Shown: positions 6,180-17,630, counted from the first letter of the stretch. The stretch: 53,613 nucleotides of DNA from an uncultured Anaeromyxobacter sp. (GCA_903874275.1 CAIQRS010000018.1:1-53613), one strand, 5' to 3'. The notes: generated by a model not told the origin, from the sequence alone. Program-made: numbers and translations.

Positions 6180-8600
6180 CTAGGCCGGTTCCCCGGACTT
6201 GGCCGGGGGTGCCTCTTCACGCGGGGTGTTGCCGCCGCGACCCTCGCCGCCACCGCCGCGTCCCTCGCCACCACCACCACCGCCGCCCCTGCCGCCGCGA
6301 TCGCGCCGTCCGCGGCCACCCTCGCCGCGACCGCCGCCACGACCTTCACCTCCGCCGCGCCCCTCGCCGCCACCGCGACCCTCACCCCCGCCGCGTCCTT
6401 CGCCGCCGCCGCGACCCTCGCCGCCGATGGGCTCGCCACCCTCGCCCCGCTCCTGGCGGCCGTAGATGTCGAACTGCTCCTGGTGGTAGCCGGTCTGCGG
6501 CTTCACCTGGATGGTCTTGTTGAAGCGGTCCATGAGGTAGCGCAGCTCGTCCCGCTCGGCGCCCTGGATGATGCGCGCCACCTCGGGGTGGCAGTTCACC
6601 ACCAGCACCGGCTCCGGGAAGCTCGGCGAGTCGCGCCGGATCTCCCGGAAGATCTCGTAGGCCACGGTGACGCGGGAGCGGATGTGCCCCTTGCCGTCGC
6701 AGTAGCCGCATGGCTCGGTGGTCATGCGGGTGATCGACTCGCGCACCCGCTTGCGCGTCATCTCCACCAGCCCCAGCTCGGAGATCTTGAGGACGTTGGT
6801 CTTGGCCTTGTCGCGCCCCAGCGCCTCCTGCAGGGACTTGAAGACCTTGTCCCGGTTCTGGGGTTTGTCCATGTCGATGAAGTCGATGATGATGATGCCG
6901 CCGATGTTGCGCAGCCGGAGCTGGTAGACGATCTCCTTGGCCGCCTCGACGTTGATCTTGGTGATGGTCTCCTCGAGGCTCTTCTTGCCGACGTAGCGCC
7001 CCGAGTTGACGTCGATGGCGGTGAGCGCCTCGGCCTGGTCGATGATGATGTAGCCGCCGCTCTTCAGCCAGACCTTGCGCTGCGAGGCCCGCTTCAGCTC
7101 CTGCTCGATGCCGTAGGCGTCGAAGACCGGCTCCTGTCCGGCGTAGAGCTCGATCTGCGACTCGAGGTGCGGGGCCTGCTCGCGGGCGAAGCGCAGGATG
7201 CGCTCGTGCTCGTCGCGGTCGTCGATGACGAGCTTGTTCACGTCGGAGGTGAACAGGTCGCGGGTGGCCCGGAGGATGAGGTCGAGGTCGGGGTGGAGCA
7301 GCGCGGGCGCGCCCACCTTGTCCTTGGTGCGGATGATCTCGTTCCACACCTGGATGAGGAAGCGGATGTCGGCCTCGAGCTTCTGCCCCTCCACGCCGTC
7401 GGCGACGGTGCGGACGATGAAGCCGGTGCCCTCCGGGCGCATGCGGTCCACGATCTCGCGCAGGCGCCGCCGCTCGCTGTCGCGCTCGATGCGGCGGGAG
7501 ATCCCCACGTGGTCCACCGTGGGCATGAAGACCAGGTGGCGTCCGGGGATGGAGATGTGGCTCGTGATGCGGGCCCCCTTGGTGCCGATGGGGTCCTTGG
7601 CCACCTGGACGATGACCTCCTGCCCTTCCTTGAGCAGGTCCTGGATGTTCTTCTGCTCGCGGGGACGGCGCTCCTCGTCGCGGCGGTGGCCGTTGTGGCC
7701 GTTCCTGCCGCCGCCGCGGCGCCCTTCGCGGGCGCCCTCGCGGTTGCCGTCGCGCTCCTTGCCTCCCTCGCGGTCCCGGCGGCCCCGCTCACCGCGCTCG
7801 CCGCGGGCCTCGCGGGGCGCCGCGTCGGGCCGGACGGCGAACTTGCCGGCGGAGGGCGCGGCGCCCTCCACGGCCGGTGCTTCACCAGTAGTCAATTCAC
7901 CGGCGGGGACGTCGGTCGCCCCGGGGACGTCCACGGACGACTGGGGAGCCCCCTCGACGCCGGACGGGGGGACGGGCTCGCCCGCCTCGACGACCTGGGT
8001 GAGGGGGATGGGCGCGGCGAACGCCTCCGGCGCCGGCGGCTCCGCCTCGGGGGCGGTGGCCTCGGAGACCACCACCTCGGGGACGCCGTCCCCCGCGGAC
8101 AGTTCGGCCGCGGGAACGTCGGAGGCCCCGGGGACGTCCACGGACTGCGCCGGGGCCTCGGAGTCCGGGGCCGCCACGGCGGGAGGGGTGGCCTCGGAGG
8201 CGGCGCCCTCCACGGCCGGCGGCTCGGCGCCGGGAACCTCGGCACCGGGGACCTCGCCCGCCAGCGCCTTCACCTCCTGCTCCTCGGCCTCCTGCTCGGA
8301 GGGCACCTCGGGCACCTGCTCGGAGTGCTCACCCTCGGTGAGCTCGAACTCCTCGGAGAAGTCGGGGTCGCCGTAGACGTCCCCCACGTAGAGGAAGGCG
8401 GCCTTCTCCAGGCCGATGTCCACGAAGGCGGCCTGCATGCCGGGCAGCACCCGGACCACCCGCCCCTTGTAGATGTTGCCGACGATTCCCTTCTCGCGCT
8501 TTCGCTCGAGGTAGTACTCGTGGATGGTGCCGCTCTCGATCAGGGCCACGCGCGTCTCCGCGCCGGCCGCGTTGATCACCAGGATGCTGTTGCCCGCCAT
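6180..8600 (-). CDS. rng: Ribonuclease G/E family endoribonuclease with split S1 domain and RGG-like tail
   Basis: This is an 806-residue protein; ATG 8600 has GAGG seven bases upstream. The N-terminus (ILVINAAGAETRVALIE) and the first S1 strands (GNIYKGRVVRVLPGMQAAFVDIG) are typical. The S1 domain is then interrupted by a non-conserved, Ala/Pro/Glu-rich then Arg-rich insert (about residues 77-318), and resumes at EVIVQVAKDPIGTKGARIT. The catalytic core has TAIDVNSGRYVGKK (Asp530) and IIDFIDMDKPQNR (Asp573), followed by the zinc link CGYCDGKG (Cys631, Cys634). The tail from about residue 715 is made of repeated GEGRGGG units. RNase G/E cleaves single-stranded AU-rich RNA from 5'-monophosphate ends in rRNA maturation and mRNA decay. 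The upstream neighbour is the radical SAM protein often linked to rng. The insert contains two copies of a SVDVPGA(S/T)DVPA motif 69 residues apart. Confidence 0.93.
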   Translation of the reverse strand: MAGNSILVINAAGAETRVALIESGTIHEYYLERKREKGIVGNIYKGRVVRVLPGMQAAFVDIGLEKAAFLYVGDVYGDPDFSEEFELTEGEHSEQVPEVPSEQEAEEQEVKALAGEVPGAEVPGAEPPAVEGAASEATPPAVAAPDSEAPAQSVDVPGASDVPAAELSAGDGVPEVVVSEATAPEAEPPAPEAFAAPIPLTQVVEAGEPVPPSGVEGAPQSSVDVPGATDVPAGELTTGEAPAVEGAAPSAGKFAVRPDAAPREARGERGERGRRDREGGKERDGNREGAREGRRGGGRNGHNGHRRDEERRPREQKNIQDLLKEGQEVIVQVAKDPIGTKGARITSHISIPGRHLVFMPTVDHVGISRRIERDSERRRLREIVDRMRPEGTGFIVRTVADGVEGQKLEADIRFLIQVWNEIIRTKDKVGAPALLHPDLDLILRATRDLFTSDVNKLVIDDRDEHERILRFAREQAPHLESQIELYAGQEPVFDAYGIEQELKRASQRKVWLKSGGYIIIDQAEALTAIDVNSGRYVGKKSLEETITKINVEAAKEIVYQLRLRNIGGIIIIDFIDMDKPQNRDKVFKSLQEALGRDKAKTNVLKISELGLVEMTRKRVRESITRMTTEPCGYCDGKGHIRSRVTVAYEIFREIRRDSPSFPEPVLVVNCHPEVARIIQGAERDELRYLMDRFNKTIQVKPQTGYHQEQFDIYGRQERGEGGEPIGGEGRGGGEGRGGGEGRGGGEGRGGGEGRGGGRGEGGRGRRDRGGRGGGGGGGEGRGGGGEGRGGNTPREEAPPAKSGEPA

Positions 8601-8788
8601 GTCGGACCTCGCCTGCCCGGTCCAGACGTAGGGAGAGCGAGGCCCGTATCGGGCCGCGAGCGCGGACGCCCCGGTGGTGCCGGAGGCCGCGGATCGCCTG
8701 TCGAGCTCATGCTCACGTTCGCATTCCCTGCGCCCGGGGGGGTCGCGGAGTTCGCGACCCTCTGCCGAGCTCTAGAATTCGTTTCCAC

Positions 8789-11455
8789 TCAGGCGTCGGC
8801 GTAGCGCGGTGATCGCGGCTGGAAGCCACGGGGCTCATCCGCCGCCCGCGCGAAGCTGACGCCTTCCTTCAAGACCTTGACTCCCCTGGGTGGCGCTCCA
8901 TCGCCGAACACGGCCGCCAGCACCTCGGCTGGCTTGGCGCTTCCCGATGGATCCGCCTTCAAGCTGAACGCGACCCGCCCTGGTCCATCGACCGACAGGT
9001 GGGTCACCAACTCCTTCAAATCGATCTCCTTCGACTTCGGTGCCGCCGATCTCTGGCTTCGCTTCTTCTCGCGGGCCTTGGGTGGGGCGGCTCTGCGCAC
9101 CACCGACCGGTCCGCCGAATGAAAATCCTCGATTCTCCGGGAGAGCGACTCCTCGCTCCAACCCTGCGGGAATTCTACCCGATAATGGACCGCGCGCACG
9201 GACTCAGACAAGGACGGTGCCCGGGCGTCGATCTCCCGGGCGTCCAGGAAGGCCAGCCCCTCGGGGAGGGCGGCGGCCAGCGCCCGGCCGGCGGCGCCCG
9301 GTTCGTGGTTCCCCACGAGCTCCAAGTCGAGGAATTCCGCGGTACTGGACACTCCCACCGGCAGGGCCGGCCCGAAGGAGATGCGCGGTTTCGGGTGATA
9401 TCCCTGGGAGTAGGCCACCGGCAGCCCCGCCCGGCGGACCGACCGGAGGACGGCGTGCATCACCTCGAGGTGGGAGAGGGCGACCAGCCTCCCCTCCTTG
9501 GCGTAGCGGACCCGGACGTGGGTCCGGACCGGCGTCTCCCGGGGTGGCGGGGGTGGGGCCGGCGCCTTCACGTAGTCCTCGGGCAGGTGGATCCGGTTCT
9601 TCACGAGGTCGTAGTCGCAGGCGCCGCAGACGCTGCAGGGCGCGAGCACGCAGTCGGGAACCTCGGCCAGGTTCCGCGCCGCCGCGAGCTGCTTCTGGAG
9701 ATAGGCCTTCTCGACGCCGCAGTCGATCCGGTCCCAGGGGAGGACCTCGTCCATGCGGCGGCGCCGGTAGACGAACCAGGGAAGTCCCACGCCGTGGACC
9801 CGCTCCATCTCGGCGAAGGCCGCGGTCCACTTCCCCTCGTCGAACCACTCCGACCACCCGTCGAGACGCTGCCCGAGCCGGAAGGCGTGGAGCACCGCCG
9901 TGCCGACCCGGCGGTCGCCCAGCGCCAGCACCCCCTCGACCGCCGCCGCGCGGGAGTCGTGGGGCTTCCAGGAGATGGCTCCGCTCTTTCCGCCCAGCTC
10001 GGCGGTGACCAGCGCCTGCCGCCGCCGGGTCTCCTCGGGCGTGATCATCGGCTCCCACTGGAAGGGGGTGAAGGGCTTGGGGACGAAGGTGCTGGCGCCG
10101 AGGTTGATGGCCACCGAGCCCTTGCCGGGCGGCAGCGCCCGGCGCGCCGCGCCCAGGCAGCGGCGGGCCAGCTTCGCGATGGCCACCACGTCCTCGTCCC
10201 GCTCCTCGGGCAGCCCGATCATGAAGTAGAGCTTGAGGAGCGACCAGCCGTTCTTGAAGATCGACTCGACGGCGCCGAGCAGGTCCTCCTCGCGGTTGCC
10301 CTTGTTGATGACCGCGCGCATGCGCTCGGTGGCCGCCTCGGGGGCCAGCGTGAAGCCGGTCTTGCGGACGCGGGCGATCTTCTCGGCCAGCGCGTCGTTC
10401 ATGGTCTCGGTGCGCAGCGAGGGCAGCGAGAGGGAGATCCGCTCCGACTCGTACCGGGAGAGGAAGTCGTCGAGGAGCGGGTTCAGGGAGGCGTAGTCGC
10501 CCGAGGAGAGCGAGAGCAGCCCCACCTCCTCGTAGCCGGACGCCTTGAGCCCTTGCTCGGCGACCCGAAGCACCGTCTCCGGGCTGCGCTGCCGGGTGGG
10601 GCGGGTGATCATGCCCACCTGGCAGAAGCGGCACCCCCGCGTGCAGCCCCGCTGCAGCTCGATGGGCAGCCGGTCGTGCACGGTCTGCATGAACGGGACG
10701 ACGGGGCGCTCGTAGGCCGAGGTGGAGAGGGTGTCGATGTCGGGCACGACGCGCCGGACCACCCGCTCGTAGCCGGGCTCGAGCGCGTCCATGGCCAGGA
10801 GCGCGCCGCTCGCCGGGTCGAAGCGGGGGGCGAAGAGCGACGGGACGTAGACGCCGGGCACGCGGGCGAGGCGCCGGTGGAGACCGGCCCGGTCCTCGCC
10901 GCTGCCCTTCCACGCCAGCACGGCATCGGCGATCTCGTGGACCACGTCCTCGCCGTCCCCGACCGCGAAGGCGTCGAAGAAGTCGGCCACCGGCTCGGGG
11001 TTGAAGGCGCACGGCCCTCCCCCCACCACCACCGGGTCGTCGGGGGTGCGGTCGCGGGCCAGGAGGGGAACGCCGGAGAGATCGAGCAGGCAGAGGGCGC
11101 TGGTGTAGGCGAGCTCGGTCTGGAGCGTCACCCCGAGCACGTCGAAGGAGCGGACCGCCGCGCGCGACTCCAGGGTGAAGAGCGGGTGGCCGTTCTGGCG
11201 CAGCATCGCCTCCATGTCGGGCCAGGGCAGGAAGACGCGCTCGCAGGACACGTCGGTCCGGTCGTTCAGCGCGTGGTAGAGGAGCCGGAACCCCAGGTTC
11301 GACATCCCGACCTCGTAGGTGTCGGGGAAGGCCAGCGCGAAGCGCAGCCTCACCGTGGCCGGGTCCTTGCGGATGCTTCCGAACTCGCAGCCCACGTAAC
11401 GGGAGGGCTTCTGGGCGGCGAGGATGATCTCGTCGAGGGAGAGGAGGGTCGTCAT
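8789..11455 (-). CDS. Two-part B12-type radical SAM protein (TIGR03960 + TIGR03936/DUF2344)
   Basis: This is an 888-residue fusion. Residues 1-about 610 are a radical SAM enzyme of the TIGR03960 type: a Rossmann-like N-domain (FALAFPDTYEVGMSNLGFRLL, VVVGGGPCAFNPEPVADFFDAF) followed by the cluster motif GCTRGCRFCQVG, whose CxxxCxxC cysteines bind the 4Fe-4S centre. A second Cys group (CVLAPCSVCGACDYD) lies near residue 610. Residues about 635-870 are the DUF2344/TIGR03936 radical-SAM-associated domain (VRVRYAKEGRLVALSHLEVM, YSQGYHPKPRISFGPALPVG). The two modules are separate genes in many bacteria and fused here. Neighbourhood with rng is conserved across phyla, suggesting a role in RNA or ribosome modification, but no reaction is established. 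The start ATG lacks a clear Shine-Dalgarno. Confidence 0.9.
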   Translation of the reverse strand: MTTLLSLDEIILAAQKPSRYVGCEFGSIRKDPATVRLRFALAFPDTYEVGMSNLGFRLLYHALNDRTDVSCERVFLPWPDMEAMLRQNGHPLFTLESRAAVRSFDVLGVTLQTELAYTSALCLLDLSGVPLLARDRTPDDPVVVGGGPCAFNPEPVADFFDAFAVGDGEDVVHEIADAVLAWKGSGEDRAGLHRRLARVPGVYVPSLFAPRFDPASGALLAMDALEPGYERVVRRVVPDIDTLSTSAYERPVVPFMQTVHDRLPIELQRGCTRGCRFCQVGMITRPTRQRSPETVLRVAEQGLKASGYEEVGLLSLSSGDYASLNPLLDDFLSRYESERISLSLPSLRTETMNDALAEKIARVRKTGFTLAPEAATERMRAVINKGNREEDLLGAVESIFKNGWSLLKLYFMIGLPEERDEDVVAIAKLARRCLGAARRALPPGKGSVAINLGASTFVPKPFTPFQWEPMITPEETRRRQALVTAELGGKSGAISWKPHDSRAAAVEGVLALGDRRVGTAVLHAFRLGQRLDGWSEWFDEGKWTAAFAEMERVHGVGLPWFVYRRRRMDEVLPWDRIDCGVEKAYLQKQLAAARNLAEVPDCVLAPCSVCGACDYDLVKNRIHLPEDYVKAPAPPPPPRETPVRTHVRVRYAKEGRLVALSHLEVMHAVLRSVRRAGLPVAYSQGYHPKPRISFGPALPVGVSSTAEFLDLELVGNHEPGAAGRALAAALPEGLAFLDAREIDARAPSLSESVRAVHYRVEFPQGWSEESLSRRIEDFHSADRSVVRRAAPPKAREKKRSQRSAAPKSKEIDLKELVTHLSVDGPGRVAFSLKADPSGSAKPAEVLAAVFGDGAPPRGVKVLKEGVSFARAADEPRGFQPRSPRYADA

Positions 11456-11560
11456 GTCGTCGGGCGGCGGGTTCGAACCGCCGGGTGCCCGTGGCCGCGG
11501 CCGCGCCTGCGGCCGCCGGGGTACCGGGACCTAGCACGCACCGGAGCGGCGGGGCAAGGT

Positions 11561-11578
11561 CCCCCGTGAAAACGGGGG
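11561..11578 (-). terminator. Stem-loop just after acyP; possible terminator
   Basis: CCCCCGT and ACGGGGG form a perfect 7-bp stem around a four-base loop (GAAA on the plus strand, TTTC on the minus strand). It starts 6 bases past the acyP stop in the direction of transcription. There is no U-run after it on the minus strand, so it may be a weak or Rho-assisted terminator or an RNA-stabilising 3' hairpin. Confidence 0.5.
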
Positions 11579-11583
11579 TTTGC

Positions 11584-13982
<2,399 letters not shown>

Positions 13983-14474
13983 TCAGAACACGCGAGGGTT
14001 GGAGGTCCCGGGATTCACCAGCAGCAGACTTTCGCCGAGGTTCTCGTAGACTTGCACCAGCAGGTTCGGTTCCAGGTCTCCATCGATGTCGCACTGGCCT
14101 TTCACGAACAGCAGTCGATCGTCCTGGACGTATTCGTAATTGTAGGAACAGTAGGTCGATCCCTCGACGACGAACGAGAGCTTGTCGAACCCGGTCGCGC
14201 CGCGCCGCCACTGGTTCCGGTTGCCATCGGGAATGGCAACCGGGTTCCAGGCGCTCAGCGTAGGGTTCAGCGCGGAGCCCGAGTTGACGAGGAGGTCGCC
14301 CACGCCCTTGGCGATTCCTCGCATGATGGGCTCGCGCTCGGCGATCTTGGAGCGCAGCGTCATGGTCTGGAACTCCGGGATCGCGATCGATGCCAGGATG
14401 CCGATGATGGCCACCACGATCATGAGCTCGATGAGCGTGAAACCACGGACCTGCTGGTGGCGACGGCGTTTCAT
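13983..14474 (-). CDS. Type IV pilin-like protein with prepilin signal
   Basis: This is a 163-residue protein with a class III signal: a basic leader MKRRRHQQVRG cleaved before FTLIELMIVVAIIGILASIA, with the required Glu at +5 of the mature chain. The mature protein is about 152 residues, the size of a type IVa pilin. The globular part has two cysteines (TYCSYNYEY and KGQCDIDGD, mature residues about 101 and 120) placed to close a C-terminal disulfide loop. The start ATG overlaps the stop of the upstream membrane protein, so the two are translationally coupled. Whether it is a major pilin, a minor pilin or a pseudopilin cannot be told; the nearby type II system has its own full set of pseudopilins, and no pil genes are in the window. 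Confidence 0.88.
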   Translation of the reverse strand: MKRRRHQQVRGFTLIELMIVVAIIGILASIAIPEFQTMTLRSKIAEREPIMRGIAKGVGDLLVNSGSALNPTLSAWNPVAIPDGNRNQWRRGATGFDKLSFVVEGSTYCSYNYEYVQDDRLLFVKGQCDIDGDLEPNLLVQVYENLGESLLLVNPGTSNPRVF

Positions 14475-16072
14475 GGCTTTGCTCCTTGCGGCACTGCGGT
14501 ACCCGGCCCGGGTGCAGCGAGCGACCGGTCCTTTTGTGGCGTGACGATGAACGTGCCCGGGGAGACCTCCCGGACCTCGTTGCCCTTCGCCTTCTCCAGA
14601 TTCTTGAAGTTCTCCATGTCCTTCGGGTCCATCCTGGTCCCCGACGGCACCACGACCACCTTGCCCTGCGGGGTCACCGTGCCCACCGTCCCCGAGGGCG
14701 CGCCGGTGATCGGGGACGCGGCGGGCCTGGCCCGGTTCACGTACCGGTACCCGTGGTAGGCGGCCGCGCCGACCACGGCCAGCAGCAGCACGACCACGAG
14801 CCCCCAGGGGACGTTGCTCGGCCCTGCGGGCGCCTGGCTCGTGTTGCGGACCATTCGCGTGACCGGCGCCGCCCCGGCGCGACGGGCCTTCCGGCTGGTG
14901 GTGATCTCCTCGACCATCTCGGGGGGCGCGACCTGCTGGAGCGCCTCGGTCAGGTCGATGGCCTCCTTGACCAGCGTGTGACGAACCGTCTCGATGGCGC
15001 GCAGGGCCTCCGGGCCGGCGTCGTCGCTCTGCTCCTTGAGGGCGGAGAGCACGTCGTCGATGCCGCCCAGGATCGCCTGGACCGCGCCCTGGTCGATCTG
15101 CGCGCCGAGCGGAGGGAGGGCGTCGATGGCCGCGGCAACCTGCCAGCGGAGCCCGACGGCACGGCGAACCGGGGCCGGATCGAAGGGGAGCTTCTGCCCC
15201 TGTGCAGCCGCCTTCTCGGCGGTGGAGAGCGCGGCCACGACCTTCTCGGTGACCCGGCGCAGCCCCTGCTCCGGCCAGAGCCCGGACAGCGCCGCCCGGA
15301 CCACGGCGAGCCCATCCTCGGGGGAGAGGACCGTGCCCGGCCAGACCGTGGACGTCACCGACGGTGGAGGCGAGGGTAGCTCGGCCGCCGGGAGCGGCAT
15401 CGCCACGCTACCAGCCGCCACGCCGCCGGCCGCCTCGTCGCCGGGCTCCTCGTCGAAGATGGTGTCGAAGGCCGACTCCTCGGCGAGGTCGGCCGAGGGG
15501 CGCTGGGGGGTCGGCGTCGGCGCCGCCTTCACCGCGGCCGCCGCGGGGCGAACCGCCGGGACCGGCTGGGCCGCCTGGGCCGGCATCACCGGGCGCGGAC
15601 GGGGCGTCGCGGCGGGCGGGGGAGGTGTCGGGGCTGGACGGAGCACGGCCGGCGTGGGCTGGGGCGTGAGGACCGGCCCGGGGCGCCGGACCGACGCCGC
15701 GGACTTCGGCGCATCGCGCGCGGCCATCACCCGAGTGACCGCATCGAGAACGGGCCGGGCATCTCCGCGCCAGGCCACCACCGCGCTGGCCGCCGCCGAG
15801 ATCTCGGCCACGTCGGCGGCGTGCTCGGGCGGGAGCGCCGCCACCACGATGAGCTCGGGACCGGCCGCCGAGCGCAGCTCGGCGCAGAGCGCGAGCCACT
15901 CGCGGCCGCAGTGCTCGTAGACGAGCAACCGCGCCCCGTCCTGGCAGAGCGCCGAGGCGAGGTACGGCGAGTCGGCGACGCGCGGGGCGCCGCCGAGACG
16001 TTCGGTGACGAGTGGGAGCAGCGCATCGACGAACTCGGGGGAGCCGGCGACGACCGCCTCGTGGGGACGCAA
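14471..16072 (-). CDS. Unknown single-pass membrane protein with receiver-like N-domain, coupled to a pilin
   Basis: This is 533 residues from TTG 16072, chosen because a strong AAAGGAGG box sits just upstream; an open frame continues 10 codons further. I do not recognise a family. Residues 1-120 alternate hydrophobic strands and helices like a CheY receiver (EAVVAGS, RLLVYEH, ELIVVAALPP, ASAVVAWRGDARPVL), but the strand-3 position that should hold the phosphorylated Asp reads YEH. Residues about 125-245 are a Pro/Ala-rich linker with an acidic patch (FDTIFDEEPGDE). Residues about 250-390 look all-helical, followed by a basic stretch and one membrane helix (VPWGLVVVLLLAVVGAAAYH, about 421-440). 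The last 95 residues would be periplasmic. It overlaps the pilin-like gene by four bases, suggesting a pilus-related role; that role is inference. Confidence 0.75.
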   Translation of the reverse strand: MRPHEAVVAGSPEFVDALLPLVTERLGGAPRVADSPYLASALCQDGARLLVYEHCGREWLALCAELRSAAGPELIVVAALPPEHAADVAEISAAASAVVAWRGDARPVLDAVTRVMAARDAPKSAASVRRPGPVLTPQPTPAVLRPAPTPPPPAATPRPRPVMPAQAAQPVPAVRPAAAAVKAAPTPTPQRPSADLAEESAFDTIFDEEPGDEAAGGVAAGSVAMPLPAAELPSPPPSVTSTVWPGTVLSPEDGLAVVRAALSGLWPEQGLRRVTEKVVAALSTAEKAAAQGQKLPFDPAPVRRAVGLRWQVAAAIDALPPLGAQIDQGAVQAILGGIDDVLSALKEQSDDAGPEALRAIETVRHTLVKEAIDLTEALQQVAPPEMVEEITTSRKARRAGAAPVTRMVRNTSQAPAGPSNVPWGLVVVLLLAVVGAAAYHGYRYVNRARPAASPITGAPSGTVGTVTPQGKVVVVPSGTRMDPKDMENFKNLEKAKGNEVREVSPGTFIVTPQKDRSLAAPGPGTAVPQGAKP

Positions 16073-16209
16073 GAGACCTCCTTTGCGATCATCATAAGCC
16101 ACTCGCGCCGATCCACCTCGTCACCGCGCGACCCGCGTCCATGGCACAAGCGGGTGTGCGCGCATCCCCACGCACATCCACCTCCTCTCCGGGTGAAAGC
16201 TCTCTCAGG

Positions 16210-16238
16210 TTGACAGTTCGGCCCGTGCCCCTTAGCTT
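16210..16238 (+). promoter_or_regulatory. Candidate sigma-70-type promoter for rho
   Basis: A perfect TTGACA (16210-16215) is followed after 17 bases by TAGCTT (16233-16238). It lies about 80 bases before the rho start in the divergent gap with the receiver-like gene. The -10 match is weak (3/6), the -35 perfect. Confidence 0.45.
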
Positions 16239-16316
16239 TCCACCTCCCCGCAGCCGCGCCAGCCTCCCCCCCCCGGGCCTCCGCCCGCCGGCGCCTCGCA
16301 TCGGACACCCCCACAC

Positions 16317-17630
16317 ATGCCTGCATCCCCCTCCGCGCCCTCCGCAACCACTTCCAGCCTGACCGAGCTCAAGCACCGCAAGGTCGCCGAGCTGGCCGCG
16401 CTGGCCCGCGACCTCGGCATCGAGGCCGCCGGGGCCATGAAGAAGCAGGACCTCATCTTCGCCATCCTCCAGGCCGAGTCGCGGAAGGCCGAGGAGAAGA
16501 AGGAGGAGATGGAGGTCGCCAGCGAGGGGACCATCGAGGTCCTCCCCGACGGCTTCGGCTTCCTCCGCAGCGCGGACTTCAGCTACCTGCCGGGTCCCGA
16601 CGACATCTACGTCTCGCCGTCCCAGATCCGTCGCTTCAACCTGCGGACCGGCGACTCGCTGCGGGGAACGGTGCGGCAGCCCAAGGAGGGCGAACGGTAC
16701 TTCGCGCTCCTCCAGGTCGATTCGATCAACGGCGAGCCGCCGGAGGAGGGGCAGGCCAAGGCCCTCTTCGACAACCTCACCCCGCTCTACCCCACCGAGC
16801 GGCTCCGCCTGGAGCACGATCCCGAGGAGATGACCACCCGGGTGGTGGACCTCTTCGCCCCGATCGGAAAGGGGCAGCGCTGCCTCATCGTCTCCCCCCC
16901 GCGCGCGGGGAAGACCGTGCTCCTGCAGCACATCGCCCACGCCATCACCGCCAACCACCCCGAGGTCACCCTCATCGTCCTGCTCATCGACGAGCGGCCC
17001 GAGGAGGTCACCGACATGGAACGGACGGTGAAGGGCGAGGTGGTGGCCTCCACCTTCGACGAGCCGGCCACCCGCCACGTCCAGGTGGCCGAGATGGTCA
17101 TCGAGAAGGCCCGGCGGCTGGTGGAGCACAAGAAGGACGTGGTCATCCTCCTCGACTCGATCACCCGGCTGGCACGCGCCTACAACTCGACCGTCCCACC
17201 CTCGGGCAAGATCCTCTCGGGCGGCGTGGACGCCAACGCGCTCCACAAGCCCAAGCGCTTCTTCGGCGCGGCCCGCAACATCGAGGAGGGCGGCTCGCTC
17301 ACCATCATCGGCACCGCGCTCGTGGACACCGGGAGCCGGATGGACGAGGTGATCTTCGAGGAGTTCAAGGGCACCGGGAATTCCGAGATCGTCCTCGACC
17401 GCAGGCTCATGGAAAAGCGCATCTTCCCCTGCATGGACCTGGCGAAGAGCGGGACCCGCAAGGAGGAGCTGCTCCTGCCGGCCGACTGGCTCTCCAAGAT
17501 CTACATCCTGCGGCAGACCATCCTGAACGGCCTCGACAACGTGGAGGCCATGAAGTTCATGCTCGACAAGTTCCGCCAGGCCGGGAACCACGCCGAGTTC
17601 TTCCAGATGATGGTCGGGGGCGGCAAGTGA
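16317..17630 (+). CDS. rho: Transcription termination factor Rho
   Basis: This is a 437-residue protein with the standard Rho architecture. The N-terminal helical domain ([20 protein letters not shown]) is followed by the RNA-binding cold-shock fold (about 70-150; [30 protein letters not shown]). The RecA-like ATPase domain has Walker A in [12 protein letters not shown] (194-201), Walker B in [17 protein letters not shown], and the Q/R-loop regions ([20 protein letters not shown]). It ends with the expected [16 protein letters not shown]. Rho translocates along untranslated RNA and releases RNA polymerase as a hexamer. A short Ser/Ala/Pro leader (about 12 residues) precedes the conserved part. 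Its divergent neighbour is the receiver-like membrane protein; rpmE lies 101 bases downstream, a conserved bacterial gene pair. Confidence 0.98.
   Translation: MPASPSAPSATTSSLTELKHRKVAELAALARDLGIEAAGAMKKQDLIFAILQAESRKAEEKKEEMEVASEGTIEVLPDGFGFLRSADFSYLPGPDDIYVSPSQIRRFNLRTGDSLRGTVRQPKEGERYFALLQVDSINGEPPEEGQAKALFDNLTPLYPTERLRLEHDPEEMTTRVVDLFAPIGKGQRCLIVSPPRAGKTVLLQHIAHAITANHPEVTLIVLLIDERPEEVTDMERTVKGEVVASTFDEPATRHVQVAEMVIEKARRLVEHKKDVVILLDSITRLARAYNSTVPPSGKILSGGVDANALHKPKRFFGAARNIEEGGSLTIIGTALVDTGSRMDEVIFEEFKGTGNSEIVLDRRLMEKRIFPCMDLAKSGTRKEELLLPADWLSKIYILRQTILNGLDNVEAMKFMLDKFRQAGNHAEFFQMMVGGGK

Noticed and set aside
4644-8804. Plus-strand open frame of 1386 codons over yihY and rng
   Set aside because: It is antisense to two clearly conserved minus-strand genes; long antisense frames are expected in such GC-rich DNA.
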